A stretch of DNA of 37,432 nt from Chryseobacterium sp. Bi04 (GTDB taxonomy: Bacteria; Bacteroidota; Bacteroidia; Flavobacteriales; Weeksellaceae), in the NCBI RefSeq assembly GCF_918698085.1, contig NZ_CAKKLP010000023.1, forward strand, positions 1 through 37,432, written 5' to 3'. Below, in pieces: positions 16,381 through 25,265 of this stretch (within the stretch, counting starts at the first letter, position 1; the number at the start of each line of letters is the position of its first letter). The notes under the pieces are model-generated. The model saw only the letters and a program-made list of their open reading frames with translations. It ran no database searches and was not told where the DNA came from. The position numbers and the translations under genes are program-made.

Positions 16381-18783
16381 ATGAAAATATCAAACAATTG
16401 GCTGAGAGACTTTGTGAAAACGGAATTAAAAACTGAAAGAATCGGTGAGTTTCTTACAGATATAGGTCTTGAAGTTGAAGGGATAGATAAATTTGAAAGT
16501 GTAAAAGGCAGTCTTGAGGGAATTGTTGTAGGGAAAGTAGTAACCTGCGAAAAACATCCTAATGCTGATAAACTAAACAAAACTACAGTAGATATAGGAA
16601 ACGGAAAAGTATTGAACATTGTTTGTGGGGCTCCGAATGTGGCAGCAGGACAAACAGTGCCGGTAGCTGTAGTAGGAACTAAAATCTATGATAAAACCGG
16701 AAGCTTTTTTGAAATCAAAGAAGCAAAGATCAGAGGCGAAGTTTCTCAGGGTATGATTTGTGCAGAAGATGAGCTTGGCCTTAGCGAAGATCACGGAGGG
16801 ATCATGGTATTGGATGAAACGAAATATGAAGTAGGGAAGAACTTTGCAGATTATTTTGAGCTTGCTAATGATGAGGTTTTTGAAATCGGCTTAACACCGA
16901 ACAGAACGGATGCAATGTCGCACTACGGGGTAGCAAGAGACCTTCATGCTTATCTTTCTACGAATCAGCTGAAATCTCAGTTTAATAAAGTTGCTTCTGA
17001 AGCTTTAAATAATGAAGGGACAAATGATTTCAGTCTGGTCATTGAAGATGCCGAATTATGCCCAAGATATATCGGAGCCGTGATTGAAGATGTAAAAGTA
17101 GAAGAATCTCCGGCTTGGTTAAAAGACAGGTTGAAGGCTATCGGATTAAGCCCGATCAATAATGTTGTAGATATTACAAATTATATTCTTCATGGATATG
17201 GGCAGCCGCTTCACGCATTTGATGCCGATAAAATAGCCGATAAAAAAGTGAAGGTAGGAGTAGTAAAAGGAGGAACAAAGTTCACCACATTAGACGGAGT
17301 GGAAAGAACCCTGAACGGTACTGAAATCATGATCAAAGACGGTAAAGACACTCCAATGTGTATTGCCGGTGTTTTCGGTGGTGCTACTTCAGGAGTGTCT
17401 GATGCTACCAAAACCATATTCCTTGAAAGTGCATACTTCAACCCGATTGCGGTAAGAAAAGGTGCAAAACTACACAGTTTAAATACCGATGCTTCTTTCA
17501 GATTTGAAAGAGGAGTAGATCCTAATATTACAAGAACAGCAATCACTCACGCTATAAAATTAATTCAGGAACTGGCAGGAGGAAAACTGGCAGGTGATTT
17601 GTTGGAAGAATATCCTAAAAAAATTGAGGATAGCTATGTGATCATTAGATTCTCTAAAATTGAGCAGATTTTAGGAACAAAAATTCACAGAGAAAAAGTA
17701 AAAGAAATCTTAAAAGCATTGGAAATCCAGGTTTTAAATGAAATTCCTAACGGTTTTGAAATCTCAGTACCGGCTTACAGAGCTGACGTAACAAGAGAGA
17801 TTGACGTTATTGAAGAAATTTTAAGAATCTATGGATATAATAAAATTGATGCTCCGCAAAAGATTTCATTTACCCCTGTAAAATTAAGCGCAAACGATCA
17901 GGATGAGCTGGAAAACAGTTGGGCAAGAACTTTACAGAGCCTTGGTTTCAACGAAGTAATGAATAATTCATTGACTTCTGTAAAAGATGAAACTGATGCT
18001 GTAAAGCTGTTGAATCCTTTAAGTGGCGACTTGGCATTCATGAGAAAATCTTTATTGGAAGGGCTTCTTGAAAATGCTGTTTACAACATCAACAGAAAAA
18101 ATCAGGATATTAAGTTCTTCGAATTTGGAAAGATCTACCATAAAAAAGATAAGTACGAAGAGAGAAAGCAGCTGGCAATTCTGGTAACAGGAAGAGATGT
18201 TGCAGAAAACTGGTTACAGCCTAAATCTGCGGTAAGTTTCTACAATCTTAAAGCATATGTAAAAGTTTTATTAGAAAGACTTGCGGTAAATTATAAAGAA
18301 GTGCCTTTAACTGACGGAAGGTTCTCTGATGCTTTAGCGTATGAAGCAGATGGAAAAACTTTAGTAAGAATTGGAAAAGTAGCGCCTGCATTGTTGAAAG
18401 ACTCAGATATCGATCAGGAGTGTTTCTATGCTGAAATTGAACTGGAATGGGCTCAGGAATTACGTTCTAAGAATGAGCTGAAGTTTAAGGACATTCCAAA
18501 ATTCAATAAGATCAGAAGAGACCTTGCCTTACTGATTGATAAAAATATAAGCTACGAAGAATTATACCAGACAGCAAAAAAGAATAAATCTCCATTTATC
18601 AAAGGAATTAACTTATTCGATGTTTATGAAGGTAAGAATCTTCCGGAAGGTAAAAAATCTTATGCCATGAGCTTTGAGCTTTTAAATGAAGTAAAAACGC
18701 TGGAAGAAAAAGAAATTACAGAAGTAATGGATTCTTTGATCAAATCTTTCCAGAAAGAATTCAATGCTGAATTGAGATCTTAA
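16381..18783 (+). CDS. pheT: Phenylalanine--tRNA ligase subunit beta
   Basis: 800 residues, full length. With PheS it forms the (alpha-beta)2 synthetase that charges tRNA-Phe. N-terminal tRNA-binding/OB domain at about 40-150 ('VVGKVVTCEKHPNADKL', 'IVCGAPNV'), B3/B4 editing region around 205-370 ('PRYIGAVI', 'NNVVDITNYILHGYGQPLHAFDADK'), B5 domain near 405-480 and the C-terminal ferredoxin-fold anticodon-binding (FDX-ACB) domain from about 705 ('FKDIPKFNKIRRDLALLID'). pheS is not adjacent, as is usual in Bacteroidota, and a terminator follows closely. Confidence 0.97.
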   Translation: MKISNNWLRDFVKTELKTERIGEFLTDIGLEVEGIDKFESVKGSLEGIVVGKVVTCEKHPNADKLNKTTVDIGNGKVLNIVCGAPNVAAGQTVPVAVVGTKIYDKTGSFFEIKEAKIRGEVSQGMICAEDELGLSEDHGGIMVLDETKYEVGKNFADYFELANDEVFEIGLTPNRTDAMSHYGVARDLHAYLSTNQLKSQFNKVASEALNNEGTNDFSLVIEDAELCPRYIGAVIEDVKVEESPAWLKDRLKAIGLSPINNVVDITNYILHGYGQPLHAFDADKIADKKVKVGVVKGGTKFTTLDGVERTLNGTEIMIKDGKDTPMCIAGVFGGATSGVSDATKTIFLESAYFNPIAVRKGAKLHSLNTDASFRFERGVDPNITRTAITHAIKLIQELAGGKLAGDLLEEYPKKIEDSYVIIRFSKIEQILGTKIHREKVKEILKALEIQVLNEIPNGFEISVPAYRADVTREIDVIEEILRIYGYNKIDAPQKISFTPVKLSANDQDELENSWARTLQSLGFNEVMNNSLTSVKDETDAVKLLNPLSGDLAFMRKSLLEGLLENAVYNINRKNQDIKFFEFGKIYHKKDKYEERKQLAILVTGRDVAENWLQPKSAVSFYNLKAYVKVLLERLAVNYKEVPLTDGRFSDALAYEADGKTLVRIGKVAPALLKDSDIDQECFYAEIELEWAQELRSKNELKFKDIPKFNKIRRDLALLIDKNISYEELYQTAKKNKSPFIKGINLFDVYEGKNLPEGKKSYAMSFELLNEVKTLEEKEITEVMDSLIKSFQKEFNAELRS

Positions 18784-18810
18784 TTGTAAGAAAAATAATT
18801 TATATATACA

Positions 18811-18838
18811 AAACGGGCTTTAAGCCCGTTTTTTTTAT
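18811..18838 (+). terminator. pheT terminator
   Basis: AAACGGGCTTTAAGCCCGTTTTTTTT: stem CGGGCTT/AAGCCCG (18814-18820, 18822-18828), flanked by A on the left and a run of T on the right. Confidence 0.9.
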
Positions 18839-18957
18839 TGTACCCCGGAAAGAATTGCAATAGTACTGTAGCTAGAAGATCCCGGAAAATATCTCAGATA
18901 TCAACTGTTAATGAATAATAAAATTCACCGCAATCCGTTTAAATAATATAAAATCCG

Positions 18958-18965
18958 TAAATTTG
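18958..18965 (+). promoter_or_regulatory. Putative -7 promoter box of the META-domain gene
   Basis: TAAATTTG matches TAnnTTTG, 20 bases before the ATG. GTTTA at 18937-18941 lies about 17 bases further upstream, where a -33 element is expected. Confidence 0.45.
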
Positions 18966-18985
18966 ATTAATTCAAAAAGAAAAAA

Positions 18986-19396
18986 ATGAAAAATCTTTTT
19001 TTAAGTATATGTACAGCAGCAGTATTGGCGTCATGTGGAACCATGACCAGCCCTTCCGCTTCTAAAGTAGGAAAAGCCCAGCCGGCTCTTGCCAATACAA
19101 AATGGACACTGGCTGACAATGTAAAAGGTAAAATTCCCACACTGAATATTGAAGGAGAAAAGATCACCGGGAATGCGGGTTGTAATAATTACTTTGGAAC
19201 AGCTACAGTAGATCCGTCTTCAGGAGGTTTCACTGCAGGCCAGATGGGATCTACAAAAATGATGTGTACCAACATCAGTGTAGAGCAGAACTTTATGGAT
19301 ATGATGTCGAAAGCAAACAAATATGTAATTTCAGGAAATACCTTAGAATTATATAAAGACAATCTTTTATTATTGAAATTCAATAAAACAGAATAA
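18986..19396 (+). CDS. META-domain (HslJ-like) lipoprotein
   Basis: 136 residues. A lipoprotein signal peptide with lipobox L-A-S-C (Cys17) is followed by a META/DUF306 domain from about residue 37: 'NTKWTLADNVKG' start, 'TGNAGCNNYFGTATVD' core motif, 'GSTKMMCTNISVEQNFM' and 'LELYKDNLLLLKF' end. This order is standard for HslJ, a heat- and novobiocin-related protein of unknown biochemical function. It is predicted to be anchored in the outer membrane or periplasmic side. It converges on the acidic protein gene, and a symmetrical terminator serves both. Confidence 0.93.
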   Translation: MKNLFLSICTAAVLASCGTMTSPSASKVGKAQPALANTKWTLADNVKGKIPTLNIEGEKITGNAGCNNYFGTATVDPSSGGFTAGQMGSTKMMCTNISVEQNFMDMMSKANKYVISGNTLELYKDNLLLLKFNKTE

Positions 19397-19400
19397 AAAC

Positions 19401-19430
19401 AAAAGGAACTCAATTGAGTTCCTTTTTTAT
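19401..19430. terminator. Bidirectional terminator between convergent genes
   Basis: A perfect 26-base palindrome: AAAAGGAACTCAA (19401-19413)/TTGAGTTCCTTTT (19414-19426), then TT. The run of A on one side and T on the other lets it end both the META-domain gene (plus) and the acidic protein gene (minus). Confidence 0.9.
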
Positions 19431-19443
19431 GCTTAGATTGTTA

Positions 19444-19683
19444 TTAATCTTCCTCTTCTTCGTCGTACTTAGCCAACTCTTCATCGCACCATTTGAATGC
19501 TGCTTCTACCACTTTCGTAGCCTCGTCTGCCATAGTTTCTTCATCGTCACCCTCAAGATCATCTAACCACTCAACTTCTTCTTCCTCAACGTTTAAGATA
19601 AATCTTGGATATTCTGTATGAACTACGAATAAATCTTCTGGAAATTCCGAATTATCTGCTAATAAAAACTTTGGTAATTTCAT
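19444..19683 (-). CDS. Small acidic conserved-type protein
   Basis: 79 residues, strongly acidic (long Glu/Asp runs, 'VEEEEVEWLDDLEGDDEE' and a C-terminal 'DEEEED'), with a recognisable ordered start 'MKLPKFLLADNSEFPEDLFVVHTEYPRFIL'. No signal peptide. The N-terminal half looks like a conserved fold and the acidic segments look like a flexible or ion/protein-binding tail. Function unknown. It is divergent from nothing nearby and lies 45 bases downstream of the 3-hydroxyacyl-CoA dehydrogenase gene on the same strand, so it may be read with it. Confidence 0.8.
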   Translation of the reverse strand: MKLPKFLLADNSEFPEDLFVVHTEYPRFILNVEEEEVEWLDDLEGDDEETMADEATKVVEAAFKWCDEELAKYDEEEED

Positions 19684-19728
19684 TTTTTTAATGTTTTAAC
19701 TTGTTCAAAGATAATTAAAATTATTGAC

Positions 19729-20628
19729 TTAAAATGAGTTCAAAAACATTTTTGAAACTTTTTCAGCTTTTTTATTCTCAGAATAATCGTAAAAGCCTTC
19801 CCCCGATTTTACGCCCAGTTTTCCCGCCATTACCATGTTTACAAGCAGTGGGTTAGGAGCATATTTAGGATTTTTGAAACCATCATACATGACATTAAGG
19901 ATGGCAAGACATACATCAAGCCCGATAAAATCCGCCAATTGAAGTGGCCCCATAGGATGTGCCATACCTAATTTCATTACCGTATCAATTTCTGCTACTC
20001 CGGCTACACCGTTGTAAAGAGTTTCAATAGACTCGTTAATCATAGGCATCAAAATTCTGTTGGCCACAAAACCAGGATAATCATTTACCTCTACAGGAAC
20101 CTTACCTAACGACTGGCTCATTTCATAGATCGCATCAAAAGTTTCCTTAGAAGTAGAATAGCCTTTAATGATCTCTACCAGTTTCATAATAGGAACCGGA
20201 TTCATAAAGTGCATTCCAATGACTTTATCCGCTCTCTTGGTAGCGGCTGCAATTTTAGTGATGGAAATGGAAGAAGTATTGGTAGCCAGGATACAGTCTG
20301 CAGGCGCAAGCTCATCCATCTGACCGAAGATCTTTAATTTTAGATCAAGGTTTTCTGTAGCCGCTTCTACCACAAGGTCAGCTGCTCCTACCGCATCGTT
20401 AAGTGCTGTAAAAGTACTGATATTTCCTAATGTTTCCGATTTTTGTTCCTCAGTAAGGTTTCCCTTTGCAATTATCCTGTCAAGATTCGTAGTAATGGTT
20501 TTTAATCCTCTGTCTAAAGCTTCCTGAGATACATCTACCAGGTTTACTTTAAAACCGCTTTGTGCAAATGTATGTGCAATACCATTCCCCATGGTTCCTG
20601 CTCCTATAACTACAATGTTTTTGATCAT
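19729..20628 (-). CDS. 3-hydroxyacyl-CoA (3-hydroxybutyryl-CoA) dehydrogenase
   Basis: 299 residues, cytoplasmic. Oxidises (S)-3-hydroxyacyl-CoA to 3-ketoacyl-CoA, or the reverse, with NAD. Rossmann motif GAGTMG at 9-14, Asp32 after the second strand (NAD preference), 'EAATENLDLK', 'ATNTSSISIT' around 115-124, catalytic His140 in 'GMHFMNPVPIMKLVEI' with partner Glu152, and C-terminal dimerisation domain 'DYPGFVANRILMPMINE' through 'HPMGPLQLADFIGLDV' and 'SGEGFYDYS'. Stand-alone PaaH/Hbd type without a hydratase domain. Eight bases separate it from the upstream secreted orphan, implying one transcript. Confidence 0.95.
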   Translation of the reverse strand: MIKNIVVIGAGTMGNGIAHTFAQSGFKVNLVDVSQEALDRGLKTITTNLDRIIAKGNLTEEQKSETLGNISTFTALNDAVGAADLVVEAATENLDLKLKIFGQMDELAPADCILATNTSSISITKIAAATKRADKVIGMHFMNPVPIMKLVEIIKGYSTSKETFDAIYEMSQSLGKVPVEVNDYPGFVANRILMPMINESIETLYNGVAGVAEIDTVMKLGMAHPMGPLQLADFIGLDVCLAILNVMYDGFKNPKYAPNPLLVNMVMAGKLGVKSGEGFYDYSENKKAEKVSKMFLNSF

Positions 20629-20636
20629 TTTTTCCT

Positions 20637-21044
20637 TTATTTTTTATAGATAGTTAGATTTTTAGTATTGATGTCCTGTTGTTTTACCGTAATTTCTGAG
20701 TCAAAATTTACAATACCATTGCTTTTTTGCTCTCTTCTGTTGTTTTGATTGGAAACAGTAGCCATAAGGCCTCTTATAAGGCGGCTTTTTTGATTGACAG
20801 TGAGATAATCGGTACCTACGTACACATTAAACTCACCTTCTCTTCCCATACCACCCTGTATCAATATTTCCAGAGATTTTATCTGATTTTTTTTCTTAAA
20901 CTCTTTGAGATAACTGATGACAGGCTTCTCAGAAGGTGGCCCACAACAGACACTTGCATAGCCAATCTGTAGATAGTTTTGATTCTTCTGCGAGTAAAAG
21001 AATGTGACACAAAACAGGGCTGCTGTTACTATTATTTTTTTCAT
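20637..21044 (-). CDS. Secreted hypothetical protein
   Basis: 135 residues with a signal peptide (MKKIIVTAALFCVTFFYSQ). The mature part includes 'SVCCGPPSEKPVISYLKEFKKK' and a 'GREGEFNVYVGTDYL' segment, suggesting a compact alpha/beta domain with a Cys-Cys pair. No family recognised. It lies between the beta-lactamase (32 bases upstream) and the dehydrogenase (8 bases downstream) on the same strand, so these are likely co-transcribed without an obvious functional link. Confidence 0.7.
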   Translation of the reverse strand: MKKIIVTAALFCVTFFYSQKNQNYLQIGYASVCCGPPSEKPVISYLKEFKKKNQIKSLEILIQGGMGREGEFNVYVGTDYLTVNQKSRLIRGLMATVSNQNNRREQKSNGIVNFDSEITVKQQDINTKNLTIYKK

Positions 21045-21076
21045 GTTAAATTGACTCTAAAAATAAGCTTAATATT

Positions 21077-21955
21077 TTATTTATTAAAATGATCCCAAAC
21101 CTCCTTTGAAATGTCTGAAATCATTTTGCAGTTTACAGCATCCGTTTCCATTGAATTGCTTACAAATACAGCGAGTGCATAATGTTTGCCATTCGGTAAA
21201 GTGATGATTCCAATTTCATTTTCTGCACCCGTTAAGCCTTCTTTATTTTTCCCGGAAGCTCCGGTTTTTCTTGCCACAGGAGTATTTTTGGGAAGCTGTT
21301 CAACCATTTTATTTAATCCGGTTGAGGTGGAGAGCATCACCTTCATCAGGTAATCCGTAGATTTTTTTGACAACAGTTTTCCATCATAAAACTTTTTCAG
21401 AACATCCACTGCCGAATTGGGTGTACTGTAATTTTCATACTGAACATTCCAGTTCTTATGCATTTCCGCTTCATTATATTTGATTTGAAAACCCTTTATC
21501 CCTTTAGAGTCCATGAATTTTTGAACGGTTTGAGTACCACCCAGTAATTTCAATATGATATCACAGCCATTATTGTCACTTCTGGCCACTGTAAATTCAA
21601 GAATTTCACTTAGGGGAACTTCAATATTCCCGTTAGAGTATTTATCGCGAAGGGGAGACCAGGTGTCTTCCAGTAAATTGGATGTATCCAGTAAAATTTT
21701 CTGATTCAGGGAAAGTGTTCCCTGATCTACAAGATTCAAAACAGCTGCTGCAATGTGAAATTTGAAGACACTCTGCATTGGAAATTTTTGATCCCCGTAT
21801 TGATTATACCTGAATGTATTCTCAAAACCAAGAACAGAAACTCCTACCGTAGCATTTTTACCTTTGGTGACAGCGCTTATTCTTTGGTCCAATATTGATT
21901 TTTGTGCTGATATAAATACCGAAATAAAGAGAAAAATGAATGCTATTTTTTTCAT
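21077..21955 (-). CDS. Class A beta-lactamase, subclass A2 (CIA/CGA/PER-like)
   Basis: 292 residues with a signal peptide (MKKIAFIFLFISVFISAQ), periplasmic. Hydrolyses beta-lactams via an acyl-serine. Motifs: S62-V-F-K65; S126-D-N128; omega-loop 'NEAEMHKNW' with Glu162 at the Ambler 166 position and His166 in place of Asn170; R-K230-T-G in 'VARKTGASGKNKEGLTG'. The Asn170-to-His change and the extended K-T-G-A-S-G-K segment are typical of the Bacteroidota subclass A2 that includes PER, VEB, CME, CIA and CGA, many of which have an extended spectrum. Which allele family it belongs to needs alignment. There is no mobile element beside it, so it is probably intrinsic. Confidence 0.93.
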   Translation of the reverse strand: MKKIAFIFLFISVFISAQKSILDQRISAVTKGKNATVGVSVLGFENTFRYNQYGDQKFPMQSVFKFHIAAAVLNLVDQGTLSLNQKILLDTSNLLEDTWSPLRDKYSNGNIEVPLSEILEFTVARSDNNGCDIILKLLGGTQTVQKFMDSKGIKGFQIKYNEAEMHKNWNVQYENYSTPNSAVDVLKKFYDGKLLSKKSTDYLMKVMLSTSTGLNKMVEQLPKNTPVARKTGASGKNKEGLTGAENEIGIITLPNGKHYALAVFVSNSMETDAVNCKMISDISKEVWDHFNK

Positions 21956-21967
21956 AATAATAGAATT

Positions 21968-22000
21968 AAAAAGATCCCTTTAAAAGACTAAAAGGGATCT
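21968..22000 (-). terminator. Terminator of the GH5 gene
   Basis: AGATCCCTTT (21972-21981) pairs with AAAGGGATCT (21991-22000). Read on the minus strand the stem is followed by TTTTTAATT, 20 bases past the GH5 stop. It separates the GH5 gene from the beta-lactamase operon. Confidence 0.85.
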
Positions 22001-22020
22001 GCAATTTAAGATAATTATTG

Positions 22021-23751
22021 CTATTTTATTTCAAAATAATTCAGATTGGTACCATCGTTTTCAAAGAATATCCTGATTTTGTTTTCTCCTTTCTGAAGGT
22101 GGATATTTTTTACAGATACTGTTTTCCAGTTTTCTTTTCCTCCACTGGAAGCTAAAGGCACAGAAGCCAGCAGTTTTCCTGAAGCCGTTTCAATTTTTAT
22201 GTTGGAGTTGCTGTCAGCAGAATATCTGAGGCTGAAAGTATAGTTTTTGTCTGTCTTTGAAGTTACCGTATACTGAAGCCATTCTCCGGATTCTGTTTTA
22301 CCCACATAATACTGGTTCGTAATTGCATCAGTACATTTATAGAGGTCTACACCATCATTTCTCATCTGCTGACCGGAATTCCATTCTGATCTTTTGGCTG
22401 GATCACTTACCCATAGATTGATAAAATCCTTATCAAGATAAGCAGCACCCATTCTGCCCAAATCATAATCTGAAGCGAAAATTCTTCCCGGGACCTGGTG
22501 ATTTCTAAACGGTTTAGTAGAAGGATCGGTTACCTGTCTGAACATGGCATCAATGACATCGTTTTTAATTTCGGTATTGCTGAACTTATAATTCTCAGCA
22601 ATCTGCATTAATGCCTTCTTGGCATATTCTTTAGACGGTTTTTCACCTCCGTTTTTCCAGTAATCCAATAGCTTTTCATATTCAGGAGTGGTTTTCACAT
22701 TAGTGATTCCTGCAATATTATCTATCTTTTTCATGGGCCAGAATGCATATCCGATATGATGCTTGTCCAAAAGCTGGATCAGTTCTGTAAACCAGACATT
22801 TGAATTTTCACCGGTTTCCCCAAGCCAGATCGGCATATTGTATTTTTCTCTAAGGTCTAAAGCAAATTTCAAAGTTGAGTCATCATTATAGTTCCAGTAT
22901 TTATGAAAGCTAAAGACCATATTGTCATCCCAGATGGGTATCAGTCCGTTATAATTGTTGCCCCATCCATTTCCTTCAATAAAAATAATATGTTTCTTAT
23001 CTACTTCACGGATAGCGCTGGTGATGTCTTTTTGCAGTTTCCAAAGCGGAGCGTTTGACATTTCGTCTGTACCATTTGGATTTTTTCCCGTGAAGTTAAT
23101 ATTCGGTTCGTTGATCAGATCATAGCCTCCAACCCACGGACTGTCCTTATACCGTTCAGCCAGTTTTTTCCAAAGGGCAATGGTTTTCTTCTGGTTTTCT
23201 TCACTTTCCCAAAGAGAGGGCTTGGACTTATCATTATCAGAAATATTCACGTCATTCCCCTGGCCTCCGGGTGCCGCATGAAGATCAAGGATCAGATATA
23301 TCTTATTGTCTGCACACCACTGAAGCAGATCATCTGTCATCTTAAAACCTTCTTCCAGCCATGTGTTTTTACCTTTTACGGGCTCTTTTTCAATAGGAAG
23401 CGTATACAGATTATAATGCATAGGAAGCCGTATCGAATTGAAACCTGCCTCTGCCAAAAAATCAATATCCTGCCTGGTAATTCCATTTTTCCAATAGGCT
23501 TTATAGAATTCATTCATCCCATCCTCGCCAATCAGCTCAGCAATTTTTTCCTTTATTTTATATTGGGGACCTGCAAAATCAGCTGTCTTAAGCATATATC
23601 CCTCCTGAAGCATCCAGCCGCCCGGGCCAAGACCTCTAAGCTGAATATTTTCGCCTTTATCATTAACGATTTTTTGTCCTGAGGTCTTTAATAACTGTGA
23701 TGTCCCAAATTGAGACAATAATAAGGCGGAAAATAAAACGGTTTTTTTCAT
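22021..23751 (-). CDS. Exported glycoside hydrolase family 5 with C-terminal CBM6-like domain
   Basis: 576 residues with a signal peptide (MKKTVLFSALLLSQFGTSQ). GH5 (cellulase clan A) barrel at about 22-390: 'GFNSIRLPMHYNLY' (103-116), 'YLILDLHAAPGGQGND' (152-167), acid/base Glu215 in 'YDLINEPNI', 'SFHKYWNYN' (281-289), nucleophile Glu312 in 'IWLGETGE', and 'GYAFWPMKK'. The C-terminal part from about 421 ('PGRIFASDYDLGRMGAAYLDKD') to the end has the CBM6/CBM35 beta-sandwich pattern with 'ESGEWLQYTV' and 'GENKIRIFFENDGTNLNYFEIK'. A beta-glucan or mannan substrate is plausible but unproven. It has its own terminator and stands alone. Confidence 0.92.
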   Translation of the reverse strand: MKKTVLFSALLLSQFGTSQLLKTSGQKIVNDKGENIQLRGLGPGGWMLQEGYMLKTADFAGPQYKIKEKIAELIGEDGMNEFYKAYWKNGITRQDIDFLAEAGFNSIRLPMHYNLYTLPIEKEPVKGKNTWLEEGFKMTDDLLQWCADNKIYLILDLHAAPGGQGNDVNISDNDKSKPSLWESEENQKKTIALWKKLAERYKDSPWVGGYDLINEPNINFTGKNPNGTDEMSNAPLWKLQKDITSAIREVDKKHIIFIEGNGWGNNYNGLIPIWDDNMVFSFHKYWNYNDDSTLKFALDLREKYNMPIWLGETGENSNVWFTELIQLLDKHHIGYAFWPMKKIDNIAGITNVKTTPEYEKLLDYWKNGGEKPSKEYAKKALMQIAENYKFSNTEIKNDVIDAMFRQVTDPSTKPFRNHQVPGRIFASDYDLGRMGAAYLDKDFINLWVSDPAKRSEWNSGQQMRNDGVDLYKCTDAITNQYYVGKTESGEWLQYTVTSKTDKNYTFSLRYSADSNSNIKIETASGKLLASVPLASSGGKENWKTVSVKNIHLQKGENKIRIFFENDGTNLNYFEIK

Positions 23752-24178
23752 AGTAGTTTAAATGTGTTAAGGAAGGTTATTTGGAATGGATTATAGCACC
23801 ACAGCAAGAGTTTGTGGTAAGCTCACTTATTTTGTCAGAAATCCATTGAATATGTAAAACAAAATTTTTCAATTGTTTATTGATTGTTTTTCAAATATAT
23901 TGTTTTTTTTGTTTTATAAATGACTTTATATTGATAAAACTTTAATCTTTTTAGATTTTAACGAGAATGAAAATCACCAATGAGAAAAAATTGCTTCATT
24001 TTATCTTTTTGGAAATAGATAGTGTGAAGACTTCGTTACAAGCTTTAAGAAATGGATTCTTATAAATTCACTGAAATTTTCTATTTATTACAATCTATCT
24101 CATAACCATTTTTCTTCTAATTACAAGATAGTATTGTAATAGCTGCTTATGTAAACAAAGCAGATTTTATTTTCATTC
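23752..24178. other. Non-coding interval with a long imperfect hairpin
   Basis: About 430 bases without a gene. It contains AT-rich putative promoter sequence for the minus-strand GH5 gene. Near 24086-24141 an inverted repeat of 15 bp with a single bulge is described separately. Nothing else is supported. Confidence 0.4.
24086..24141. repeat. 15-bp inverted repeat downstream of the oxidoreductase gene
   Basis: TATTACAATCTATCT (24086-24100) pairs with AGATAGTATTGTAATA (24126-24141) with one bulged base, enclosing a 25-base loop. It is about 40-95 bases past the minus-strand oxidoreductase stop. The stem is AT-rich and not followed by a T tract on the minus strand, so terminator function is uncertain. 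Confidence 0.55.
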
Positions 24179-25141
24179 TTAGCTGATAAGTCTTACAATC
24201 TCTAAAGCGACTTTCAATGCCTCAGTTCCATCTTCAAGAGAAACTTCTACATTTCTGTCACCGGTAATTGCATCGGCAAAAGAATTTAATTCATCCAAAA
24301 TGGCATTATTAGGTTCAATATTTGGATATTCAAAAAGGATCTGATTTTTTTCTCCGTCAGCATTTTCTATAATCATATCAAATGGAGTAGGGTTTTCAGG
24401 AGCATCTTTCATCCTGATGACTTCAGCTTTTTTCTCCAGGAAATCCACCGAAATATAAGCATCTTTCTGGAAGAACCGGCTTTTTCTCATTGCCTTCATA
24501 GAAATCCTTGAAGTGGTAAGGTTGGCCACACATCCATTTTCAAATTCTATTCTGGCATTGGCAATATCCGGAGTCTTACTCACCACACAAACACCACTTG
24601 CATGAATGTTTTTTACCTTAGATTTTGCCATACTCAATAAAATATCCAAATCATGGATCATAAGGTCCAATACCACAGAAACATCCGTACCGCGCGGATT
24701 AAACTCTGCCAGCCTATGGATTTCAATGAACATCGGATTCTTGATATATTCTTTAGTGGCAATAAAAGCGGGATTGTATCTTTCAACATGTCCTACCTGT
24801 GCTTTAATGTTGTTTTCAAGACATAACCGTAAAATTTCTTCTGCCTGTTCAAGTGTTTGTGTAACAGGTTTTTCAATGAAGAAATGCAGTTTTTTTTCAA
24901 TGGCCTTTAAAGCATAATCATAATGATAAACCGTTGGCGTTACAATGTCCAGCATATCGATCTGACTCAGTAATTCCTCAAAATTTTCAAAATATTTATA
25001 CCCGAATTCGGCTTCTATTTTTTTTCCGTTTTCAACATCTTTATCATGGAAACCTACAAGCTCATATCTATCTGACTGATTAAGAAGTCTTAAATGTATT
25101 TTCCCCAAGTGTCCGGCACCTACCAAACCTGCTTTTAACAT
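24179..25141 (-). CDS. Gfo/Idh/MocA-family oxidoreductase
   Basis: 320 residues, cytoplasmic, NAD(P)-dependent sugar-type dehydrogenase. N-terminal Rossmann domain with GAGHLG at 8-13, 'DIVTPTVYHYDYALKAI' (65-81) and the conserved E90-K-P92 motif in 'FFIEKPVTQTLEQAEEI'. The C-terminal alpha/beta domain has 'GHVERYNPAF', 'VVLDLMIHDLDILL' with the conserved Asp-x-x-x-His-Asp pattern near the active site, and 'RKSRFFQKDAYISVDFLEKK'. This combination resembles UDP-sugar 3-dehydrogenases of cell-surface polysaccharide pathways, but no such genes are nearby. It is divergent from pcm across a 124-base gap. Confidence 0.9.
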   Translation of the reverse strand: MLKAGLVGAGHLGKIHLRLLNQSDRYELVGFHDKDVENGKKIEAEFGYKYFENFEELLSQIDMLDIVTPTVYHYDYALKAIEKKLHFFIEKPVTQTLEQAEEILRLCLENNIKAQVGHVERYNPAFIATKEYIKNPMFIEIHRLAEFNPRGTDVSVVLDLMIHDLDILLSMAKSKVKNIHASGVCVVSKTPDIANARIEFENGCVANLTTSRISMKAMRKSRFFQKDAYISVDFLEKKAEVIRMKDAPENPTPFDMIIENADGEKNQILFEYPNIEPNNAILDELNSFADAITGDRNVEVSLEDGTEALKVALEIVRLIS

Positions 25142-25253
25142 AGTTGTAATATATTTTTGTAAAGATAAGAAAGAAGTTAGATTGTAGAAGCCGGAAATTA
25201 GTTTTTGTGGATAATTCTTTCCGGGAATCTCTGAAATCTAATTTCTAATTTAT

Positions 25254-25261
25254 TACTTTTG
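25254..25261 (+). promoter_or_regulatory. Putative pcm promoter -7 box, very close to the start codon
   Basis: TACTTTTG matches TAnnTTTG and ends only four bases before the ATG at 25266. If used, transcription would begin at or within a few bases of the start codon, producing a leaderless or nearly leaderless mRNA. Confidence 0.45.
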
Positions 25262-25265
25262 TCAA

